64,000 nt of DNA from Clostridia bacterium (GTDB lineage: Bacteria; Bacillota; Clostridia; Oscillospirales; CAG-272), in assembly GCA_017540175.1 (NCBI GenBank), contig JAFYBN010000119.1:1-64000 (forward strand). Direction: 5' to 3'. A program made the position numbers and the translations under genes. This document shows, piece after piece, positions 34,068-41,733 of the stretch (position 1 is its first letter; every line of letters begins with the position of its first letter). Below the pieces are notes generated by a model. The model was not told the origin of the DNA, did no database searches, and saw only the letters and a program-made list of their open reading frames with translations.

Positions 34068-35567
34068 ATGAAACACCACAGCAGTAATCTGACAAGACTT
34101 CTCTGTCTCATCCTCACGGCATTCCTTCTCTTCAGTGCGGTATCCTGCGCCGATTCGGGGGAAACGACCCAGCCCAAGCCCGAGAATCCCACGACCTCCG
34201 GAGAAAACACCGAAGAAGAAGAGCAGAAGAAATACCTTGACAATCTGCCCGAGGAAATGGACTACGGCGGATACGAAATGACCTTCCTCTCCTCCTATGA
34301 AGACAAATCCATCGCTCTGGACGAAGAGGTCGACGACCTCGGCGACGTGGTCAACGAAGCGTACTGGAAGCGCAATACCGGTCTCGAATCGCGCATGAAC
34401 GTCAAGATCGTTCTCGCGAAGAAAACTGGCTACGGCGACTTCAACCCCGCCGTCTCCCAGTCCGTAACCGCGGGCACCGATGATTACGACATTCTGGTCG
34501 GACATACCCGTTTCAACATCAACCTCGCGGCGAACGGCTACATGCTGAAGCTGAACGAAAACGGCTTCACGGACATCATCGATCTGACCCAGCCCTACTG
34601 GAGCGACCTTTACATCAGCAACGTCAACTACAAGGACAATATTTACTGGGTCACCGGCGACATGTCCCACAACTTCATCGGCTGGATCTACGCGACCTTC
34701 GTGAACGCAACCTTCTGGCAGAACATCCACCCCGGCGAGAATATTTATGACATCGTTCTCGAGGGAAAATGGACGCTTGACAAGATGAACGCGCTCTGCG
34801 GCGGCGCGTACCAGGACAAGAACGGCAATACCGAGGTCGATGACAACGACTCCTTCGGCGTCATCATGCAGCAGGGTCACACTCTGAACGGCATGGTCTT
34901 CGCGTCCGGCATCACCTTCACCGGCCGGGACGACGCAGGTAATTATAAGATCGTGCTCAACAGCGAGCAGACGGTCGACGCGTTCTCGAAGCTCCACAAC
35001 CTCTTCTACAATACGGAATACGGCAGAATGCTCGAGAATGCCGCTTTCGACACGACCGCCGTCACGATGTTCACCGAAGACCGCGTCCTCTTCTGCCCCT
35101 ACACCTTTGAGTTCTGCAGCAAGGACGAAGTCCGCGCCATGGAATCCGACTTCTACGTCATTCCGCTCCCGAAGTGCGATGAAAAGCAGGAGAATTACCG
35201 CGTGAACCAGTATGACGGTGTTCCGATCTACGGCGTGGGCACGACGCTTCCGAAGGATAAGTACGAAATGGTCGCCACCTTCCTCGAGGCGTTCTGCTCC
35301 ATGACGAGCCAGACGGTCATCCCTGCGTATTACGACCTTGCGCTGAAGAACAAGTACAGCCGCGACGCGACGACCGCGCAGATGATCGATCTGATCCACG
35401 ACAACGTCACCGCTGACTTCGCCTTCTACTGGGGCGATTCCTGCGGAGGGCTGATGAACTTCTTCTACGACAATATTTCGAAGGATGAGATCGCTTCCTC
35501 CATGAAGTCGAAGCAGAAGATCTGGGACAAGGCTCTCGCGAAGCTCTGTGAAAAGCTCGAGGGCTGA
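34068..35567 (+). CDS. Orphan ABC-type solute-binding lipoprotein
   Basis: 499 residues. The start at 34068 (after AAGGAG) gives a lipoprotein signal ending LFSAVSC, then a low-complexity acidic linker (about 25-55). The rest resembles family 1 extracellular sugar-binding proteins of gut Clostridia (FTEDRVLFCPYTFEF; YDGVPIYGVGTTLP). It would bind a carbohydrate outside the membrane and pass it to an ABC permease. No permease or ATPase gene is adjacent, and a terminator follows directly, so its partner must be encoded elsewhere. Confidence 0.88.
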   Translation: MKHHSSNLTRLLCLILTAFLLFSAVSCADSGETTQPKPENPTTSGENTEEEEQKKYLDNLPEEMDYGGYEMTFLSSYEDKSIALDEEVDDLGDVVNEAYWKRNTGLESRMNVKIVLAKKTGYGDFNPAVSQSVTAGTDDYDILVGHTRFNINLAANGYMLKLNENGFTDIIDLTQPYWSDLYISNVNYKDNIYWVTGDMSHNFIGWIYATFVNATFWQNIHPGENIYDIVLEGKWTLDKMNALCGGAYQDKNGNTEVDDNDSFGVIMQQGHTLNGMVFASGITFTGRDDAGNYKIVLNSEQTVDAFSKLHNLFYNTEYGRMLENAAFDTTAVTMFTEDRVLFCPYTFEFCSKDEVRAMESDFYVIPLPKCDEKQENYRVNQYDGVPIYGVGTTLPKDKYEMVATFLEAFCSMTSQTVIPAYYDLALKNKYSRDATTAQMIDLIHDNVTADFAFYWGDSCGGLMNFFYDNISKDEIASSMKSKQKIWDKALAKLCEKLEG

Positions 35568-35586
35568 GAAGTCCAAAATGAGTTCA

Positions 35587-35614
35587 GGGAGGATTCCGCA
35601 TCCTCCCTTTTTTG
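35587..35614 (+). terminator. Terminator of the lipoprotein gene
   Basis: GGGAGGAT/ATCCTCCC stem with a 5-nt loop and a T6 run. Confidence 0.95.
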
Positions 35615-35629
35615 TCAGGTCTATCGACT

Positions 35630-35707
35630 TCAGTCTTCCGTTCCCGTATATTTCAAACCGTATTTCTCGGCGATCTCAACCGCATAGCTCGTACTGGCGG
35701 CCTCCAT
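35630..35707 (-). other. In-frame coding-like tail after the XRE stop codon
   Basis: After the TGA of the XRE gene (35723-35725) the same frame stays open for 5 codons to an ATG at 35707 and then 25 codons to the next stop. The product ends AVEIAEKYGLKYTGTED, which looks like real protein (amphipathic helix). There is no ribosome site before the ATG. It may be a C-terminal part cut off by a nonsense mutation, a readthrough extension, or chance. Confidence 0.35.
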
Positions 35708-35722
35708 TCCGTGATCCGTTCG

Positions 35723-36496
35723 TCACAGCCCGCGTCTGTTCATCACATCGCTCACTCCGTCCGACAGTGTCCGGACCGCTTTTTTTGAATCTTCGCTCCA
35801 AAAGGAAAGATCCGCCGTTTCAAGGAGATCGGAAAACGTGCTGAGACAGATCACTGCAAGTTCCACGTTGTTGTCTTCTTTTGCCCTGCCCTCCAGCGCC
35901 CAGCGAAGAAGAAACTGCGACGAGCCCCTGATATCTCCGGCGCTCCTTGCGATCTCCTCAGCACGCGCCGGGTCATGGCAGAACTCCCCGTTCCTATATT
36001 CCGCGACAAGGGGCATCCGGGCAAAGGCAAGGACCTCTTCGTCGCGGCAGTTTGCGAGGATCCGCTCGCCGAGCGCGACCGCATGCTTCATCAACTCCTC
36101 ACGGTTCTCGTCCTCCGGCAGCCTGCCGCTGTGCAGGGCGGCAAACTCCGCGAATGCTTGGTTGGCGAGCACTGCATAATCCGCGGGAAAACACGCGGCC
36201 GCTTTCCGCCAGAGGGAGAGCATTCCGGCAATATCCCCCCGGGTATAAAGCGCGGAGCTTTGGGTTTCCGCGTCTTCCAATGCCTCACGCACATTCTCGT
36301 TCTGAATGCCGCACAGCTCGTCCGCGGAAATACCGAAATAACGGCACAGCGGCGCGATCATTGTGATGTCCGGATTTCCGCTGTGGTTCTCCCATTTGCT
36401 GACCGCCTGCGGCGTGATATTCAGCACTCTTCCGAGTTCCTCCTGCGTCACGCCTTTTTTCATTCTCAAGGCGCGGATCGTTTCACCGATGGTCAT
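35723..36496 (-). CDS. XRE-family regulator with large C-terminal domain
   Basis: 257 residues. The N-terminal helix-turn-helix (1-62) is typical: MTIGETIRALRMKKGVTQEE, then ITPQAVSKWENHSGNPDI. The remaining 190 residues are helical and Cys/Ala-rich, resembling tetratricopeptide-like effector domains found in similar clostridial regulators. The ATG at 36496 is chosen because the promoter lies just upstream and because it opens the HTH. The target is unknown. The frame continues past the stop codon (see the neighbouring entry), so the C-terminus may be shorter than in relatives. Confidence 0.87.
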   Translation of the reverse strand: MTIGETIRALRMKKGVTQEELGRVLNITPQAVSKWENHSGNPDITMIAPLCRYFGISADELCGIQNENVREALEDAETQSSALYTRGDIAGMLSLWRKAAACFPADYAVLANQAFAEFAALHSGRLPEDENREELMKHAVALGERILANCRDEEVLAFARMPLVAEYRNGEFCHDPARAEEIARSAGDIRGSSQFLLRWALEGRAKEDNNVELAVICLSTFSDLLETADLSFWSEDSKKAVRTLSDGVSDVMNRRGL

Positions 36497-36514
36497 TTGA
36501 TCACCCCCGACTTC

Positions 36515-36543
36515 ATGATAGCACAAACGTGAAAGAAAAGCAA
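36515..36543 (-). promoter_or_regulatory. Promoter of the XRE gene
   Basis: TTGCTT (36538-36543), 17-bp spacer, TATCAT (36515-36520), extended -10 TGC, minus strand. Confidence 0.65.
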
Positions 36544-36544
36544 T

Positions 36545-36581
36545 GACCGGGATTTCTCCCGGTCTCAACCAAAGGTTGAGC
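36545..36581 (-). terminator. Possible terminator of the GH76 gene
   Basis: Two adjacent hairpins on the minus strand, CTCAACC/GGTTGAG then GACCGGGA/TCCCGGTC, the latter followed by ATTGCTTTT. Confidence 0.45.
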
Positions 36582-36617
36582 TGCAAAATCCGACGGCAAG
36601 TCCGAAGCTGCGGCGGA

Positions 36618-37592
36618 TCAGCCGACCGCGTTGACGATGACCGACACCGCCGCCGACATGGTGAAGACGTCAAACTCCGTCCCCTCGCCGGTTTTATGCG
36701 CGAGCTGGGTCGTCATGAGCCCGTCCGAGTTTCTCCCTGCCCACGCGCTGTCCGCGTTCTTCGCGAGCCACAGGAGATACTCTTCCCTCCCCGTTTCCGC
36801 GGAGAGTCGGCGGATGTAGCGCGCGAGAATGCCCTTGAAGCCCGGGAGATCGTTTCCGGATTCCTCGTTGTCCATGATCCCTTCCGCGTACATTTCGTGC
36901 ACGGTATAGTCCGCCGCTTTCAGGGCGTAGTCCCGGTATGTTTCATCCCCGGTATGCTTCCACATGCCGAGGCACGCGCCGATGAACGTACCCTGATTGT
37001 ATGTGGAGGACCAGCGGTTGACGCGCCCTTTGATATTGACGCAATCGTAGATCTTCCCGGTATCCGGCTCGAACATGGTTTTGATCAGCCAGGACGCGCA
37101 GTATTCCGCTTTGTCCCAATAGGTTTCGTCGCCGGTCGCCTTTGCAAGATACGCTGCCGCGACGGAGCCCGGTCCGTTGACGCAGGAGTTTTTCGTCTCG
37201 TTTTCGATCCGCCAGAACAGACCGCCGCCGAGATCGTCTGACGCCGCGCGGGCGAAGGTCTTGTCGAAATTGAGCTTTGCGAGATCGAGACACCGCTTTT
37301 CCCCGGTGAAGAGATACGCGCGGGTCAGCGCGATGACGAGCCACATGATATCGTCGTTGTACGGGTTCTTCTCCCAATCCTCGCCCCATTTTTTGAGAAT
37401 GAAATCCGTCATTTCGGCAAACTGCTCAAAGAGAGCTTTGTCGCCGGACACCTCGTACAAATCATCCGCGATCTCGAAAATCTCCGCGTAGTCCCAGAAG
37501 TCCGCGCCGCGGTAGTCGCCGTCGGCGTAATAAGCTTTTTTGTGCGAAAGAAACGCTTCCCGCGCCCGCGCAAGTTTTTCTTCTCTTGTCAT
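36618..37592 (-). CDS. GH76 family glycoside hydrolase (alpha-1,6-mannanase-like), intracellular
   Basis: 324 residues forming an (alpha/alpha)6 barrel. The paired Asp motif NPYNDDIMWLVIAL (about 76-89) is the catalytic DD of family GH76, which cuts alpha-1,6-mannan backbones. Other family segments: GGGLFWRIENETKNSCVNGP and YNQGTFIGACLGMW. There is no signal peptide, unlike the secreted fungal-mannan enzymes, so it would act on imported oligosaccharides. AGGAGGATATC precedes the ATG. It is divergent from the GH38 gene, supporting an alpha-mannoside locus. Confidence 0.85.
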   Translation of the reverse strand: MTREEKLARAREAFLSHKKAYYADGDYRGADFWDYAEIFEIADDLYEVSGDKALFEQFAEMTDFILKKWGEDWEKNPYNDDIMWLVIALTRAYLFTGEKRCLDLAKLNFDKTFARAASDDLGGGLFWRIENETKNSCVNGPGSVAAAYLAKATGDETYWDKAEYCASWLIKTMFEPDTGKIYDCVNIKGRVNRWSSTYNQGTFIGACLGMWKHTGDETYRDYALKAADYTVHEMYAEGIMDNEESGNDLPGFKGILARYIRRLSAETGREEYLLWLAKNADSAWAGRNSDGLMTTQLAHKTGEGTEFDVFTMSAAVSVIVNAVG

Positions 37593-37634
37593 GATATCCT
37601 CCTGTTCTCCGGGTTTATCACCGGCTGTGTTTTG

Positions 37635-37663
37635 ATTGTATCATACCGTATGTGACTTGTCAA
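37635..37663 (-). promoter_or_regulatory. GH76 promoter
   Basis: TTGACA (37658-37663), 17-bp spacer, TACAAT (37635-37640), extended -10 TGA, minus strand. Confidence 0.88.
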
Positions 37664-37718
37664 GCCTTCCGCATGAAACCGCGAAGGCTCAAAAATCTTA
37701 GGAATCCCTCGAAAATCC

Positions 37719-37747
37719 TTGCATTGCCGCAGGAATTATGCTATACT
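37719..37747 (+). promoter_or_regulatory. GH38 promoter
   Basis: TTGCAT (37719-37724), 17-bp spacer, TATACT (37742-37747), extended -10 TGC. It is divergent from the GH76 promoter with 55 bp between the -35 boxes; no clear shared operator is seen. Confidence 0.83.
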
Positions 37748-37782
37748 GAAACCGATCACATATCCGAAAAAAGGAGTGCAGT

Positions 37783-40700
37783 ATGAACAATCCAAGCTAT
37801 ATCGACCGCACATACGAAAAGTTCGAAAGCGTGCTTGAAATCTACGCGGCGCGCTTTCTCAAAACCGTATCGCAGGCGTGTCCCGTGTACGCATGCGAGA
37901 CCATGGAGCATCTGCGTCTGCCGCCCGAAAGAGGGGAAATGAAGCAGATCGCGCCCGGTCAGAGTTGGGGCACGGAATACGGCAATCTCTGGCTCGAAAC
38001 GGACGTCACCGTTCCCGCCGAGGCGGACGGCAAGATCCTCTGCGCCATTCCCGACGCAGACGCGGTGGAGATCCTCTGCTTCAAGGACGGTAAGCCCGCC
38101 GGGATCATCAACTCGAAAAACCATTTCATCGGCGGCGAGCACCCCGCCTTCTTCATCACCTTCGGCGCAAAGGCCGGTGAGACCGTTTCCCTTGCGTTTG
38201 AGTGCTACGCCGGGCACACCTGCTTCGGCACCCAGCCCTACGACGCATACGGCAGGGACGAAAACAAGCCGGACAACTACACCCACACCTACCGCGGCAT
38301 CCGCCTCTGCGTGATGGACGAGGAAATGCGCGATTTCGTCTTCGATCTCGCAACCGTACTCCAGATCGCGAAACTCCCGCATTCGAATTTCACGGCGACG
38401 AAGGCGCACGAATGCCTGATGGACGCGTTCCCCTATCTCATCGGCGATCCTCTTTCCGCGGACGAGGAGGACATTCAGGCGTCCATCCGCTCGATCCGCG
38501 CCTGCATCGCGCCCGCGCTTGAAAAGACCGGCGGAGAGCTTTCCCGCGGCAAGGTCGGCGTGATCGGTCACTCCCACATGGACACCGCGTGGCTCTGGCC
38601 CGTGTCCGAGACGATCCGCAAATGCGCCCGCACCTACGCCGAAGCACTCACCCTCATGGATTTCTACCCGGATTACACCTTTATTCAGTCATCCGCCCTG
38701 CACCTTGACTGGATGCGCGAATACTATCCCGCCATTTTCGAGGGGATCAGGGCGCGCGTGAAGGAAGGACGCTATGAGCCCAACGGCGGCGTCTGGGTCG
38801 AATGCGACTGCAACATCACGGGCGGCGAAGCGATGGTCCGCCAGTTCCTCTACGGTCAGAGATTCACCGAGAAGGAGCTCGGCTACCGTTCCGACGCGTT
38901 CTGGCTCCCGGATACCTTCGGTTACAACGCGGCGATCCCGCAGATCATGCAGGGCTGCGGCGTCAAATACTTCTACACGACCAAGATGAGCTGGAACGAC
39001 TGCAACCGCTTCCCTGCCGACACCTTTATCTGGCGCGGCATCGACGGTTCCGAGGTCATCTCTCACCTCAATCAGATGCACCTCATTCCGGACGTGAAGA
39101 CCCTGAGCGGCGCGGTCAGCGAGCTGAGAGACAAGAAGGCGGACAGCACGCGGCTCGCGGCTTACGGCTACGGCGACGGCGGCGGCGGACCGACCTTCGG
39201 CATGCTCGAATTCCTGAAGAGGACGAAGGATCTGCCCGGCATGCCCGTGATCGAGCCCACTACGGCGTCGAAATTCATGCGCGATCTCGAAGAAAAGCGC
39301 GACCGTCTCCCGCTTTGGGACGGCGAGCTCTATCTTGAGCTGCACCGCGGCACGCTCACGCAGATGCACGCAGTGAAGAAGATGAACCGCAAAATGGAAA
39401 TCGCGCTCTACGAAATGGAGCTGCTCGGCGTCCTTGCTGGCAAGCGGACGCACAGGGACCACGACACGCTTTACAAAATCCTTCTCAAAAACCAGTTCCA
39501 CGACATCCTCCCCGGCACGTGCATCCCGAAGGTTTACGAGGTTTATGAAGAGGAAATGGGCAGGGCGTACGATGAGGTGAAGACGATCGCCTACGAGTAT
39601 CTCTCCGATCTTACGCCTGCCACCTGGGATGACAAGGAAGAAGCGGACGAGAAATTCCGCCTGCCGTTCACGACCGAATCCAATCCCACCGTTCATATGC
39701 CCGGATGTGACAAGGGCCCAAAGACGATGTGCTCCATCTTCAACCCGCTGTCCTTCGACGCGGATACCGTCGTGAACGTAGCCGGGTGCGAAACGTTCGA
39801 CAACAAGACTGCGCAAACCTATACCGCGCAGAACGGCGAGGTCGTGACCGCCGTGAAGACCGTGATCCCCGCCCTTTCCGCCGTGATTCTCGAACCGAAG
39901 GGCGGAAAGGATGAGGTGACATATGAGGACAGCGCGTTCGTCCGCGAAGGCGACACGCTCACCACGCCGTATTATATCGCGAAGCTCGACAAGTCCGGAC
40001 TCATCGTTTCCCTCATCGACCGTCAGCTCGACCGTGAGATCGCCAATCCGAAGGGCGCGCCGCTCGGTACGCTCTGGTTCGGCGAGGACATGCCGACCTG
40101 CTGGGACAACTGGGAGATCGAAGACGACGCCATTCGGAAAATGAAGCCCGCGGCGGCGGATTCCGTCGAGCTCGTATCCGACGGCGCGGTCGAATACCGC
40201 ATCCGCGCGAAATTCCAGCTCAGCAAAAAATCCTCCGCCGTGCTCGACACCGTCTTTTATGCGGGCTCCCGCAGGATCGACTATGAGCTCACCGTGGACT
40301 GGCACGAGCGTCACCGTCTTCTCAAGGCAGGGTTTGACGTGAACATCCGCTCCGCGTTCATCAAGAACGAGATCCAGTTCGGTCACGTCGACCGTCCGAC
40401 CACGCGCAACACCACGCTGGAATCTGCGAAGTTTGAGGTCTGCAACCACCGCTGGAGCGATCTCTCCGAAACCAATTACGGCGTCGCGATCCTGAACGAC
40501 TGCAAGTACGGCATCTCCTGCGAGGAAAGCGATATCCGCCTGACTCTGCACAAGGGCGGCTGCCGTCCTGACCCGTTCACGGACAACGGCGTCCACAGGA
40601 TGAAATACGCGCTCCTGCCGCACGTCGGTCCTTTCTGCGCGAAATCCGTCGTCCAGCCCGCTTACGCCTTCAACACGACTCCCATCCCCGTCTGGGGCGA

Positions 40701-40971
40701 AGTGAATGTGCCAGCGCTCTTCTCCGTCTCCGCCGACAACATCATCGCGGAAGCCGTCAAGAACGCCGAAGACATCGTAAACGCGTATGTGATCCGCCTC
40801 TACGAAGCGGAGCGCAGCACGACGAATTGCGTGCTGAAGCTCGAAGGCGCGAAGAAGGTATGGCTCACGAATATGCTCGAGGAGAAACAGGAGGAGCTGC
40901 CGCTGGAAGACGGATGCGTGAAGCTCTCGTTCCGTCCCTTCGAGATCAAGACGATTCTGGTGGAGAGATAA
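37783..40971 (+). CDS. GH38 alpha-mannosidase, intracellular
   Basis: 1,062 residues, the usual length for bacterial GH38. An N-terminal beta domain (1-255) precedes the catalytic (beta/alpha)7 barrel: zinc ligands in GHSHMDTAWLWP (H263, D265-D267 region), the nucleophile Asp in WLPDTFGYN (about 377), and a third zinc His in the helical bundle. C-terminal beta-sandwich domains complete it. It releases mannose from alpha-mannosides. There is no signal peptide. AAAAGGAGTGCAGT precedes the ATG. The next gene (PHP domain) starts at the stop codon. Confidence 0.95.
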   Translation: MNNPSYIDRTYEKFESVLEIYAARFLKTVSQACPVYACETMEHLRLPPERGEMKQIAPGQSWGTEYGNLWLETDVTVPAEADGKILCAIPDADAVEILCFKDGKPAGIINSKNHFIGGEHPAFFITFGAKAGETVSLAFECYAGHTCFGTQPYDAYGRDENKPDNYTHTYRGIRLCVMDEEMRDFVFDLATVLQIAKLPHSNFTATKAHECLMDAFPYLIGDPLSADEEDIQASIRSIRACIAPALEKTGGELSRGKVGVIGHSHMDTAWLWPVSETIRKCARTYAEALTLMDFYPDYTFIQSSALHLDWMREYYPAIFEGIRARVKEGRYEPNGGVWVECDCNITGGEAMVRQFLYGQRFTEKELGYRSDAFWLPDTFGYNAAIPQIMQGCGVKYFYTTKMSWNDCNRFPADTFIWRGIDGSEVISHLNQMHLIPDVKTLSGAVSELRDKKADSTRLAAYGYGDGGGGPTFGMLEFLKRTKDLPGMPVIEPTTASKFMRDLEEKRDRLPLWDGELYLELHRGTLTQMHAVKKMNRKMEIALYEMELLGVLAGKRTHRDHDTLYKILLKNQFHDILPGTCIPKVYEVYEEEMGRAYDEVKTIAYEYLSDLTPATWDDKEEADEKFRLPFTTESNPTVHMPGCDKGPKTMCSIFNPLSFDADTVVNVAGCETFDNKTAQTYTAQNGEVVTAVKTVIPALSAVILEPKGGKDEVTYEDSAFVREGDTLTTPYYIAKLDKSGLIVSLIDRQLDREIANPKGAPLGTLWFGEDMPTCWDNWEIEDDAIRKMKPAAADSVELVSDGAVEYRIRAKFQLSKKSSAVLDTVFYAGSRRIDYELTVDWHERHRLLKAGFDVNIRSAFIKNEIQFGHVDRPTTRNTTLESAKFEVCNHRWSDLSETNYGVAILNDCKYGISCEESDIRLTLHKGGCRPDPFTDNGVHRMKYALLPHVGPFCAKSVVQPAYAFNTTPIPVWGEVNVPALFSVSADNIIAEAVKNAEDIVNAYVIRLYEAERSTTNCVLKLEGAKKVWLTNMLEEKQEELPLEDGCVKLSFRPFEIKTILVER

Positions 40972-41661
40972 ATGGCTCAAACATACAAAACCGAACTGCA
41001 CTGCCATTCCCGCGACGCCTCCGGCTGTTCCTCCGAGTCCGTGGAGGGCATCACCGAAAAATACCTGCGTTACGGTTATACAACGATCTGCCTGACGAAT
41101 CACTTCACCCCGACCGGAAACATCGACGATCCTGCCGAATGGGTGGCGAAAATCGACCGCAAATACGCGGCTTACGAAAAGCTCAGGGATTATGCGGGAG
41201 ACCGGCTCCATATTCTGATGGGACTTGAATTCCGGTTCGTGCAGAACAACAACGATTATCTGGTATTCGGCTTCGACCGCGACTGGCTGATCGAACGCAC
41301 CGGGGAAATTCTGAAGGGCGGAATCCGCCGTTTCACACAGATTGCGAGGGAGGACGGGATCTTTACGATCCACGCGCATCCCTTCCGCCACGGCATGGTC
41401 GTCACGCCTGCGGATCACGTGGACGCGATCGAGATCTTCAACGGTCATCCGGGACACGATTCGCACAACGACATCGCCGAAGCGTGGGCAAAGAAATACG
41501 GCAAGATCATGACCTCCGGCACGGACCACCACAATCCCGACCACATGCCCGACGCCGGCATCCGTACCGCATATCCGATCACAAGCGAAAAGCAGCTCAT
41601 CGAAGTCCTGAAATCCGGGGATTACAGCCTGATCCTCGGGCAGGAGGACGCGAAAAGCTGA
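40972..41661 (+). CDS. PHP-domain metallohydrolase
   Basis: 229 residues. The PHP motif ELHCHSRDASGCSS starts the fold, and further metal-ligand segments are LTNHFTP, LMGLEFRF, HAHPFRH and SGTDHHNPDHM. Such enzymes hydrolyse phosphoesters; related bacterial members act on small phosphorylated compounds. Its ATG follows the GH38 stop directly (TAA-ATG), so expression is coupled. It may dephosphorylate a product of mannoside breakdown, but this is inference. Confidence 0.85.
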   Translation: MAQTYKTELHCHSRDASGCSSESVEGITEKYLRYGYTTICLTNHFTPTGNIDDPAEWVAKIDRKYAAYEKLRDYAGDRLHILMGLEFRFVQNNNDYLVFGFDRDWLIERTGEILKGGIRRFTQIAREDGIFTIHAHPFRHGMVVTPADHVDAIEIFNGHPGHDSHNDIAEAWAKKYGKIMTSGTDHHNPDHMPDAGIRTAYPITSEKQLIEVLKSGDYSLILGQEDAKS

Positions 41662-41681
41662 GAATCCGGGCGCACTGAAAA

Positions 41682-41720
41682 GAACCGCGGAACCCATCAT
41701 ACGGGAACCGCGGTTTTTTT
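41682..41720. terminator. Terminator between the PHP gene and the glycogen operon
   Basis: AACCGCGG/CCGCGGTT stem with an inner CCC/GGG pairing, followed by T7 on the plus strand. On the minus strand TTCTTTTC follows, so it may also end the glycogen operon. Confidence 0.9.
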
Positions 41721-41733
41721 GATTCAAGTCCGA

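Noticed and set aside
38689-41727. A 1,012-codon open frame on the minus strand, antisense to the GH38 and PHP genes
   Set aside because: It mirrors strongly coding plus-strand genes with complete catalytic motifs. It has no ribosome site and no recognisable protein, and long antisense frames are expected from the GC-rich third-position bias.
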